From: Actinomadura formosensis NBRC 14204
Lineage (GTDB): Bacteria; Actinomycetota; Actinomycetes; Streptosporangiales; Streptosporangiaceae
Reading direction: 5' to 3'
Assembly: GCF_001552155.1 (NCBI RefSeq)
Contig: NZ_BCQQ01000072.1
Location: 1 to 36,353, forward strand
Length of the DNA: 36,353 nucleotides
Made by a program: the position numbers and the translations under genes. Below, one piece after another: positions 9,252 through 15,585 of the stretch (the stretch's first letter is position 1; every line of letters begins with the position of its first letter). The notes beneath the pieces are model-generated. The model was not told where the DNA came from. It was given only the letters and a program-made list of their open reading frames with translations, and made no database searches.

Positions 9252-10031
9252 ATGGACAGCCTGGAGATCCGCCCGCTCACCGCTCGTTCCGTCGTGCTGA
9301 GCACGCTGCTCGGCGTCCATCCGCCCCGGCTCCCGGCCCGCTATCTCGTCCGCGTCGGCGACCTGTTCGGCATCGCCGAGGGGACCATCCGGGTCGCCCT
9401 CTCCCGGATGGTGGCCTCGGGCGACGTCGTCCAGGACGGCGGCGAGTACGCCCTCACCGAGCGCCTCCTCCAGCGGCAGACCCGGCAGGACGAGAGCCGC
9501 TCGCCCCGGACCCGCCCCTGGGACGGCACGTGGGAGATCGCCGTCATCACCGCCGAACGCCGTCCCGCCGCCGACCGCACCGCGCTCCGCCAGGCCATGT
9601 CCGAACTCCGCCTCGCCGAACTCCGCGAAGGCACCTGGCTGCGTCCCGCCAACCTGACCCGCACCCGCCCGGCCCCGGTCGTCCGCCAGTGCACCTTCCT
9701 GACCGGCCGCCCCGAGCAGGACCCCGCCGTCCTGGCCGCCGCCCTCTGGGACCTGGACGCCTGGGCCGCCGAGGCCGGCGCCCTCCGCACGGCCCTGTCC
9801 CAGGCCACCGCGATCGCCGAACGCTTCACCTACGCCGCCGCCATCCTCCGCCACCTCCTGAACGACCCGCTGCTCCCCCCGTCCCTCCTCCCGCCCGGCT
9901 GGCCCGGCCCCGCCCTCCGCGCCGACTACCAGGAATTCGAAACGGAGTTCGAGCAACTCCTCACCACCCACGTGTTAAGGAATTCACCGAACACCCCCCC
10001 TGGCCCGATCCGTTCACAACCTCTAACCTGA
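9252..10031 (+). CDS. PaaX-family transcriptional regulator
   Basis: 259-aa regulator of the PaaX family, whose known members repress phenylacetate catabolism and respond to phenylacetyl-CoA. N-terminal winged helix: TARSVVLSTLLG, then LFGIAEGTIRVALSRMVASGDV with the recognition helix. The central part has RPWDGTWEIAVI, typical of PaaX, and the C-terminal part is helical. ATG at 9252 is preferred over an upstream ATG at 9183 because the family begins near this point. A rare TTA leucine codon occurs at residue 242 (9975-9977). It is divergent from the acyl-CoA dehydrogenase, its most likely target. Confidence 0.85.
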   Translation: MDSLEIRPLTARSVVLSTLLGVHPPRLPARYLVRVGDLFGIAEGTIRVALSRMVASGDVVQDGGEYALTERLLQRQTRQDESRSPRTRPWDGTWEIAVITAERRPAADRTALRQAMSELRLAELREGTWLRPANLTRTRPAPVVRQCTFLTGRPEQDPAVLAAALWDLDAWAAEAGALRTALSQATAIAERFTYAAAILRHLLNDPLLPPSLLPPGWPGPALRADYQEFETEFEQLLTTHVLRNSPNTPPGPIRSQPLT

Positions 10032-10053
10032 CCATCCGTCGGATGGGAGGTTC

Positions 10054-11571
10054 ATGCACCGGGCAGAACAAGCGGCTTCCCTGTTACCGCACGTCAAACG
10101 ATTAGCCGAACGACACGGCCCCGCCCTTGAACGCGCCCACGCGCTCCTCCTCGACGAAGCCCTGACAGGCCCCGCCGCCGACCGCCTCAAGAAAACCCTG
10201 GCAAACCGCCATGAGGACGTCCGCTCGGCCTTCTACACCGCTTTCGACACCGTCCGGCACCTGGCAGCGAGCGCCGGCCCACCCCGTACAGGCGAGCCGT
10301 ACATCCCGGGCCCGCCCCGAGGTCACCGCCCCGCATCAGCCATTCGCAGCGGCTCACCCGACGAACTCGACCGGCTCGGCGCGGAACTGACCCGCGCCGC
10401 GAACTCCTGGCAGGACGCCGCCCAGGCCCTCTCCGAGATCCTCGCCAATCTCGGCCTCAGCACCACCCCTGCCCGGACGATCTCCCAAGCCGCCCACACG
10501 ATCTCCCAGCAGAAGACCGAGATACGCCGAAGCCGCGACGAACTACTCAAGACAGACCGGCAGCAGGTCGTCCAGACGACCAAGCCCGGCGACGTGTTCC
10601 ACAATGGCTGGAACGCCTACATCCACCACTACCTGCCCGGCCTCGGCCAAGGTGTGAAGGACATCGGCCTCGGCGCCCTCGCCGGCAACCCGAGCACCGC
10701 TCCCTTCTACATGGCGATCAAGCCGAAGAGCTGGCTGCAACGAGGCCCCGTAGGCCAGATTCAGGGCCTGGTCCAGGGCGTCCGGCATCCGGTCGCCTTC
10801 GCCAAGGCGGCCGTCAACTGGGAAGAATGGAAACGCGACCCCGTCCGAGCCTTCGGCGAGGCCGTCCCCACGATCGTCATCACGACCGTGACCATGGGCA
10901 CGGGCTCAGGATCCGGCGTGACCGCCCGCCTGGCCTCGGCCCTGCGCCGCACCGGCAAAGCCGAAACGGCCAAGTCCGCCCGGGCCCTGCAAGAAGCCGC
11001 CGCCGAAGCCCCCAAAACCAAAGACCTGGCCCAACACCCCCCAAAGGCTCCTGACATCGGCCCGGCGGCCCCCAAAAACCGCACCGGCCTTGGCCGCGCA
11101 TTGACGACAAAAGAAAAAGCCGCTCTCGAAAAGCACTTGGACGATCTGGAGAGACAGAACCCAGAAAAATTCGCCGAGACCACAAAAGATCCCGACCACA
11201 ACTTCAAGACGCACAAGGGATCGGCAGACGAGGCGCGGATCGCGCTAGATCTCCATCGGCGAGGGATATTCGATGAGAACTACACCCGGCCGACGGGACC
11301 AGACCAAGGCGATTTCATCAACCAGGGAGTACACTGGGATATCAAGGGCATACACTCGGATTGGCCTCCCGGAGTCCCCGAGGCCGTTCGGTCCCGGCCT
11401 TTCAGAAATGGATACACCGAGACCAAATTCCGAGAAACGATGCTTCGCCAGTTCCGGAAGGACCGCGGCGTCATCCTCGACACCAGAAATGCCAGTCAGA
11501 GCGCCATCGACGACATGCGTCATATTGTTGAACAGGAGGGGTGGGGTGACAGGGTCATCTGGTATCCGTGA
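10054..11571 (+). CDS. Polymorphic toxin with C-terminal PD-(D/E)xK-like nuclease domain
   Basis: A 505-aa protein laid out like an actinobacterial polymorphic toxin: helical N-terminus (1-170), a middle region (180-300) with a hydrophobic Gly/Thr-rich segment near 270-290, a Pro/Ala-rich linker (320-345) and a compact C-terminal domain from about 385. That domain has helix DEARIALDLHRRG (E393) and the candidate catalytic pattern D420...D429-x-K431 (QGDF, then HWDIKG), as in the restriction-endonuclease-like fold used by several CdiA-CT tRNases/DNases; ILDTRNASQ follows. No Sec signal, so type VII-type export is possible but not shown. RBS GGGAGG. Leu11 and Leu17 use TTA codons. Its end overlaps the pentapeptide-repeat gene by 26 nt. 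Activity is inference. Confidence 0.7.
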   Translation: MHRAEQAASLLPHVKRLAERHGPALERAHALLLDEALTGPAADRLKKTLANRHEDVRSAFYTAFDTVRHLAASAGPPRTGEPYIPGPPRGHRPASAIRSGSPDELDRLGAELTRAANSWQDAAQALSEILANLGLSTTPARTISQAAHTISQQKTEIRRSRDELLKTDRQQVVQTTKPGDVFHNGWNAYIHHYLPGLGQGVKDIGLGALAGNPSTAPFYMAIKPKSWLQRGPVGQIQGLVQGVRHPVAFAKAAVNWEEWKRDPVRAFGEAVPTIVITTVTMGTGSGSGVTARLASALRRTGKAETAKSARALQEAAAEAPKTKDLAQHPPKAPDIGPAAPKNRTGLGRALTTKEKAALEKHLDDLERQNPEKFAETTKDPDHNFKTHKGSADEARIALDLHRRGIFDENYTRPTGPDQGDFINQGVHWDIKGIHSDWPPGVPEAVRSRPFRNGYTETKFRETMLRQFRKDRGVILDTRNASQSAIDDMRHIVEQEGWGDRVIWYP

Positions 11572-12184
11572 TCGTCCGTGGGAGCCCGTTGTCTGGCCCG
11601 CGAACGCCGAGGCGGCTGGTGTATTGAGAGAGTGGCTCCGCGACCCGGACGAAACCCTCTACGCGGTCGATCAGGACTTCCGGGGGGCGGATCTTTCCGG
11701 CGCGGACTTTTCCGAAGCGTGGTTGACCGGCTCGGACTTCTCCGCTGCCACGCTGCGGAACGCGGTGCTCTACCGCTCCCACTGCGAGGACGCCGACTTC
11801 CAGGACGCCGACCTCGAATGCGTCGACCTGGTCAAGGCCGGCATCGACCGGGCGAACTTCTCGGGCAGCCGGATGCCCGGCGCCAACCTGCGGCGAGTGG
11901 AGTGCATGGGCACGTCGTTCGCCCAAGCGGACATGAGGCGGGCGACGCTCGGGGACGCCATCTTCATTCGATGCGATATGAATGGCATCGACCTGCGGGG
12001 ATCAGTCGCGAACATGACGAGCTTCTCTGCCGTCGAATTCACGAACGCGAAAGTTGAAGGCATGACCGGCACGGTCATGGGCTCGCTACTCGTCCACGGC
12101 GATGACGAGGCAACCGAATTGACGGAGGTTGAAATGGAACGCTGGCTCAGACGCCACGGCGCCGACGTATCAGTCAGGGACTGA
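11546..12184 (+). CDS. Pentapeptide-repeat protein, probable cognate immunity
   Basis: 212-aa pentapeptide-repeat protein. GTG at 11546 is chosen because AGGAGG lies 6 nt upstream inside the toxin gene, giving a 26-nt overlap with the toxin stop. Repeats with the A(D/N)LxX pattern run from about residue 40 to 160 (for example GADLSGADFSEAWLTGSDFS). The C-terminal tail (MTGTVMGS then EMERWLRRHGADVSV) is not pentapeptide. Pentapeptide repeats form right-handed quadrilateral beta-helices, some of which mimic DNA. Overlap with a nuclease-like toxin gene suggests an immunity protein; this is inference from gene order. Two decayed copies follow downstream. Confidence 0.75.
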   Translation: MTGSSGIRDRPWEPVVWPANAEAAGVLREWLRDPDETLYAVDQDFRGADLSGADFSEAWLTGSDFSAATLRNAVLYRSHCEDADFQDADLECVDLVKAGIDRANFSGSRMPGANLRRVECMGTSFAQADMRRATLGDAIFIRCDMNGIDLRGSVANMTSFSAVEFTNAKVEGMTGTVMGSLLVHGDDEATELTEVEMERWLRRHGADVSVRD

Positions 12185-12186
12185 CC

Positions 12187-12548
12187 ATCGACACCGAGGC
12201 GGCTGCGGCCTTGCGGGAGTGGCTCGTGGAGCCCGGATGACCGGCGTCCGGCTCGGACGGGCGGAATGCATACGGACGTCATTTGCCGGCGCGGACCTGA
12301 GACGAGCGGACATCGGGGACGCCGCCTTCATCGGCTGCGACATGAGTGACACCGACCTGCGTGGCTCCACCGTGACGCTGGCCGCCTTCGGTGAAAGCGA
12401 CCTCACGGATGCGAAGGTTCACGGTATGACCGGAAGCGTGGTCGGATCCATCGTGCTCACCACACAGGCAACAACAACAGAACTCGACGGCATCCGGCTG
12501 GAGCGCTGGTTCACTCGCAATGGCGCGAAGGTATCGGTCGTGAACTAG
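12187..12548 (+). pseudogene. Truncated duplicate of the pentapeptide immunity gene
   Basis: The first 17 codons (DTEAAAALREWLVEPG-stop) match the N-terminal NAEAAGVLREWLRDPD of the intact gene. Then about 60 codons of repeats are missing. From ATG 12237 (overlapping the stop as ATGA) the frame resumes as MTGVRLGRAECIRTSF and follows the intact copy to its end (CDMSDTDLRGS, MTGSVVGSIVL, LERWFTRNGAKVSV). GGAG lies 5 nt before that ATG, so a 103-aa C-terminal product could still be made. I read this as a tandem duplicate that suffered an internal deletion and frameshift. Confidence 0.75.
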
Positions 12549-12674
12549 TGCCGCATCAACTCGCACTGGCCATAGGCAGGGTGTGATACGTTCTTCGGCC
12601 CAGTTCCGCTGCAGACCGAAACTCCCGGCGTGCTTTTGGAAGCCGGATGGTTTCACAGGAATCGGAGAACAATA

Positions 12675-12920
12675 ATGGTCAATTCGATTCGCTGGCAGGG
12701 ATTCGATTCGAGAGAAATTGAAGCCCTGCCAGACTGGCATATCTTCAATGAACATCTCGACGAGCGAGAATGTCCGCACTGCCGCAGTTACTACGGCTGG
12801 ACGGGACCGTATCCATCAGAGATTTCCATCAGCGATCCTCTGGCGGACCTCTCGACCGAGGAGTTCTCGACCCTCGCCCGGGACGAGGACACTCTCTTCA
12901 AACGACTCGACGCCCCTTGA
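12675..12920 (+). CDS. Small hypothetical protein with CPHC motif
   Basis: 81-aa acidic protein not recognised by me. ATG at 12675 follows GGAG at 7-nt spacing. A single C-x-x-C (C33 and C36 in ECPHC) could bind metal, though a second pair is absent. The rest is rich in Asp, Glu and aromatic residues (YYGWTGPYP). The sequence upstream is AT-richer than the surroundings. It sits between two remnants of the immunity gene, so an orphan immunity protein is plausible by context only. Confidence 0.5.
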   Translation: MVNSIRWQGFDSREIEALPDWHIFNEHLDERECPHCRSYYGWTGPYPSEISISDPLADLSTEEFSTLARDEDTLFKRLDAP

Positions 12921-13041
12921 AGGGAGGGCGAACTTCCTCAGCAAGTGATAAGCCGATGGCCGGGAGCCCCGGGCCCGGCCGCATGGATTCACTCCGAACC
13001 CTGGGTGACGGGTACGAAGCAACCCGGCCTTAAGGAGAATC

Positions 13042-13425
13042 GTGAGCAGCTATCACCAGATCTTCATCCAGACGAGCAACTCAGAGGATCAACTCGTCGC
13101 CGACATAGTAGCGGCCGCAGGCTGCAGGATGCGCAAACTCGAGACGATGGACGCCCCCATCGCATATACCGGGCGGACTCGTCGCGTAGCGGTGGAGGTC
13201 AAGCTGAACCACGACTTGGAAGATGACCTCGGAACTAATTTCTCACAATACCCGATAGTCATCACACTGCGTTCCCTCGACAGCGACAAGTCACACGAAG
13301 AGGGGGTGGCCAAGGAGATCTTCAATAATCTCGCCGGTGGCGGTCAGTACGCAATGATTCTGACCTTCAACCTCTACAACGTGCTGGCCGAACAACCTCC
13401 TACCGAGAAGCGGCAATCGACATGA
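13042..13425 (+). CDS. Hypothetical protein in toxin-immunity cluster
   Basis: 127-aa cytoplasmic protein with no signal peptide or membrane segment. GTG at 13042 is supported by AAGGAG five bases upstream. It reads as a compact alpha/beta protein (IFIQTSN, RRVAVEVKLNHDLEDD, YPIVITLRS, YAMILTFNLYNVL). I do not recognise the family. Codon use is less GC3-rich than the flanking metabolic genes, as for others in this cluster. Position among immunity remnants makes an orphan immunity protein a reasonable guess, unproven. Confidence 0.55.
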   Translation: MSSYHQIFIQTSNSEDQLVADIVAAAGCRMRKLETMDAPIAYTGRTRRVAVEVKLNHDLEDDLGTNFSQYPIVITLRSLDSDKSHEEGVAKEIFNNLAGGGQYAMILTFNLYNVLAEQPPTEKRQST

Positions 13426-13434
13426 TGAAATATC

Positions 13435-13627
13435 GGTCAGAGCGCCATCGCGGATCTCACGGGCCCCAATGACCGGGCGCGTGGTCGGTTCGATTGTGCT
13501 CACGGCCTCCACGGGGATGGCCGAGCTCGGTGGCGTCCGGCTGGAGCAATGGTTCCGCCAGAACGGTGCGGAAGTGTCGGTCGAGAATGAGAAGCGGCGT
13601 TCACCAGGCCGCGAGGAAAGGTTCTGA
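13435..13627 (+). pseudogene. Remnant of a third pentapeptide immunity copy (C-terminal end)
   Basis: From ATG 13469 a 52-codon frame reads MTGRVVGSIVLTAS, then GGVRLEQWFRQNGAEVSVEN. This closely matches the C-terminal tail of the 12.5-kb copy and, less closely, the intact gene. Just upstream in another frame SAIADLTG resembles the preceding part of the same family (SDLTDAK), with a short deletion shifting the frame before the MTG. A non-homologous tail (EKRRSPGREERF) runs to the stop. No RBS is evident; probably not expressed. Confidence 0.7.
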
Positions 13628-13661
13628 GCACGATCCCGGCCAGGTGAACGCCGCCCCCTGC

Positions 13662-13682
13662 GCGGCGCCGCGTGGGCGCCGC
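13662..13682 (-). terminator. Hairpin downstream of sodF
   Basis: An 8-bp stem (GCGGCGCC with GGCGCCGC) and a 5-nt loop lie 4 nt past the superoxide dismutase stop codon on the minus strand. Confidence 0.55.
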
Positions 13683-13686
13683 CGTC

Positions 13687-14289
13687 TCAGGACGCGCGGG
13701 CCGCGTCGAAGCGGGCCCGCACGTCCGCCCAGTTCACCAGCGACCAGAGCTTCTCGACGTAGTCCGGGCGGACGTTGCGGTATTGCAGGTAGTACGCGTG
13801 CTCCCAGGCGTCGAAGACCAGCAGCGGCGTGGTGTTCATGCCGACGTTGCCGTGGTGGTCGTAGACCTGCTGGACGACGAGGCGGCGGCCCAGCGGCTCC
13901 CACGCGAGCACGCCCCAGCCGGAGCCCTGCACGGTGGACGTCGCCGTCGTGAGCTGCTTCTGGAACGCCTCGAACGTCCCGAAGTGCTCGGCGATGGCCG
14001 AGGCCAGTTCCCCGTCGGGGCGGTCGCCGCCGTCCGGCGACAGGTTGTCCCAGAAGATCGAGTGCAGGACGTGGCCGGAGAGGTTGAACGCGAAGGTCTT
14101 CTCCAGGCCGACCAGCCCGCCGTACTGCTCCTTGCCGCGTGCTTCGGCGAGCTTCTCCAGCGTGTCGTTGGCGCCCTTGACGTAGGCGGCGTGGTGCTTG
14201 GCGTGGTGCAGCTCAAGGATCTCGCCGGTGATCGCCGGTTCCAGCGCGGCGTAGTCGTAGGGCAGGTCGGGAAGCGTGTAGTCGGCCAT
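13687..14289 (-). CDS. sodF: Superoxide dismutase, Fe/Mn family (SodF-like)
   Basis: 200-aa cytoplasmic enzyme that dismutates superoxide to peroxide and oxygen. It begins MADYTLPDLPYDYAALEP, the standard family start, so upstream in-frame codons are excluded. Metal ligands: H28 (ELHHAKHH), H76 (GHVLHSIFW), D160 and H164 (VFDAWEHAYY); second-sphere Tyr36. A near-perfect Nur box lies 12-28 nt upstream of the start. In Streptomyces, Nur represses sodF when nickel is available and the Ni-enzyme SodN takes over; the same switch is expected here. Fe versus Mn preference is not certain from sequence, and the symbol rests on the Nur context. Confidence 0.93.
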   Translation of the reverse strand: MADYTLPDLPYDYAALEPAITGEILELHHAKHHAAYVKGANDTLEKLAEARGKEQYGGLVGLEKTFAFNLSGHVLHSIFWDNLSPDGGDRPDGELASAIAEHFGTFEAFQKQLTTATSTVQGSGWGVLAWEPLGRRLVVQQVYDHHGNVGMNTTPLLVFDAWEHAYYLQYRNVRPDYVEKLWSLVNWADVRARFDAARAS

Positions 14290-14300
14290 GCGGACCACTA

Positions 14301-14317
14301 TTGCAAATGAGTTGCAG
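14301..14317 (-). promoter_or_regulatory. Nur (nickel-responsive Fur family) operator
   Basis: The plus strand reads TTGCAA-ATGAG-TTGCAG. The Streptomyces Nur box is tTGCaa-N5-ttGCAA, so only the last base differs. It sits just upstream of the sodF start, where bound repressor would block transcription. Confidence 0.75.
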
Positions 14318-14340
14318 TTACGTCCAGCATGCAAGAAGAA

Positions 14341-14364
14341 GGGCCCGCCCCGGGGGGCGGGCCC
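14341..14364 (-). terminator. Terminator of the 52-aa gene
   Basis: A 10-bp perfect stem (GGGCCCGCCC with GGGCGGGCCC) and a 4-nt loop follow the small gene's stop on the minus strand. The minus strand then reads TTCTTCTT, a modest U-rich tail. It insulates sodF from upstream transcription. Confidence 0.75.
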
Positions 14365-14376
14365 TGATTGCCGGGT

Positions 14377-14535
14377 TCAGTGGTGGCGGCCGCCACCGCC
14401 ACGCAGCCGGGACAGCAGGCCGCGCACCTTGGTCTGCGTGCGCGGATCCCGGGCGTAGCGCTCGGCCTTCCCCCGCATCCTGCGGCCCTGTGAGCTCCGG
14501 GCGTATTTCCTGATCCGGTCGACGACAGAAGGCAT
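14377..14535 (-). CDS. Small basic conserved actinobacterial protein
   Basis: 52-aa protein with a strong RBS (GAGGAGG before the ATG). It is mostly basic helix (VDRIRKYARSSQGRRMR, ERYARDPRTQTKVRGL) ending in a Gly/His tail. The layout (DRIRKYARSSQGR, DPRTQ) resembles short hypothetical proteins common in Streptomyces and relatives; no function is known to me. Charge suggests nucleic-acid or membrane association, which is inference. It lies 54 bp downstream of nrdB on the same strand and could be in its transcript, ending at the hairpin at 14341-14364. Confidence 0.7.
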   Translation of the reverse strand: MPSVVDRIRKYARSSQGRRMRGKAERYARDPRTQTKVRGLLSRLRGGGGRHH

Positions 14536-14589
14536 GCTCGTCCTCCTCGGCCTAGCCTCTCCGTTCAACAAGTGCCCGGTTTGGGAGGT

Positions 14590-15585
14590 TCAGAACGCCT
14601 CGTCCAGGGTGACGCTGCCCTCGATGCCGATCTGGTAGGCCGAAACCCGCCGCTCGAAGAAGTTGGACAGCTCCTGGACGTCCTGCAACTCCATGAACGC
14701 GAACGGGTTCGCGGTGCCGTAGCGGGCCGGGAGACCGAGCCGGACGAGCCGCTGGTCCGCGACGTATTCGAGGTAGGCGCGCATGTCGCCGGCGCTCATG
14801 CCGGGCAGCCCGTCCCCGCACAGGTCGCGGGCGAACGCCAGTTCCGCCTGGACGGCCTCCTCCAGCATCGTGGTGACCTGGGCCGTCAGCCCGGCGTCGA
14901 ACAGCTCCGGCTCCTCGGCCCGGACGGTGTCGACCACGGAGAACGCGAACTCCATGTGCATGCTCTCGTCGCGGAAGACCCAGTTCGTCCCGGACGCCAG
15001 CCCGTTCAGCAGCCCGCGCGACCGCAGCCAGTACACGTACGCGAAGGCGCCGTAGAAGAACAGGCCCTCGATGCAGGCCGCGAAGCAGATCAGGTTGAGC
15101 AGGAACACCCGGCGGTCGGCGGCGGTGCGGAGTTCGTCCAGGGAACCGAGCGAGTCGATCCAGCGGAAGCAGAACTCCGCCTTGGCCCGGATGGACGGGA
15201 TGTGCTCGATCGCCGCGAACGCCCGCGCACGCTCGTCGTGGTCGGGCAGGTAGGTGTCCAGGAGGGTGAGATAGAACTGTACGTGTACGGCCTCCTCGTA
15301 TAGCTGCCGCGACAGGTAGAGCCGGGCCTCCGGGGCGTTCACGTGCTTGTAGAGGTTCAGCACCAGGTTGTTCGCCACGATCGAGTCGCCGGTGGCGAAG
15401 AACGCGACGAGCCGGTTGACGAGGTGCAGTTCGGCGGGCGTGAGCCGGGCGAGGTCCGGGAGGTCGGACGCGAGGTCCACCTCCTCCACCGTCCAGGTGT
15501 TGCGGATCGCGGCCCGGTACCGCTCGTAGAAGTCGGGGTAGCGCATGGGCCGGAGGGTCAGGTCCATGCCGGGATCGAGCAGCAT
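14590..15585 (-). CDS. nrdB: Ribonucleotide reductase class I, beta subunit (NrdB)
   Basis: Radical-generating small subunit of aerobic ribonucleotide reductase, 331 aa. Diiron ligands are visible: Asp in ATGDSIVANN, E-x-x-H in YEEAVHVQFY, Glu in ACIEGLFF and the second E-x-x-H in FRDESMHMEF. The radical Tyr is four residues after the first His (HVQFY), at the Tyr122 position of E. coli. The start ATG shares one base with the nrdA stop (TAATG), so the subunits are translationally coupled in the 1:1 arrangement expected. A C-terminal acidic tail (GSVTLDEAF) fits the part that docks into NrdA. Confidence 0.95.
   Translation of the reverse strand: MLLDPGMDLTLRPMRYPDFYERYRAAIRNTWTVEEVDLASDLPDLARLTPAELHLVNRLVAFFATGDSIVANNLVLNLYKHVNAPEARLYLSRQLYEEAVHVQFYLTLLDTYLPDHDERARAFAAIEHIPSIRAKAEFCFRWIDSLGSLDELRTAADRRVFLLNLICFAACIEGLFFYGAFAYVYWLRSRGLLNGLASGTNWVFRDESMHMEFAFSVVDTVRAEEPELFDAGLTAQVTTMLEEAVQAELAFARDLCGDGLPGMSAGDMRAYLEYVADQRLVRLGLPARYGTANPFAFMELQDVQELSNFFERRVSAYQIGIEGSVTLDEAF

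Noticed and set aside
12549..13041. Search for CRISPR or short regular repeats in the lower-GC toxin cluster
   Set aside because: No regularly spaced direct repeats were seen; similarity there is explained by immunity-gene copies.
13436..13450. A 15-nt exact match to the toxin gene (11495-11509), suggesting a toxin C-terminal remnant
   Set aside because: The match is short, and the local translation (SAIADLTG) fits the immunity family (SDLTDAK) as well, directly before an immunity tail, so a toxin remnant is not needed.
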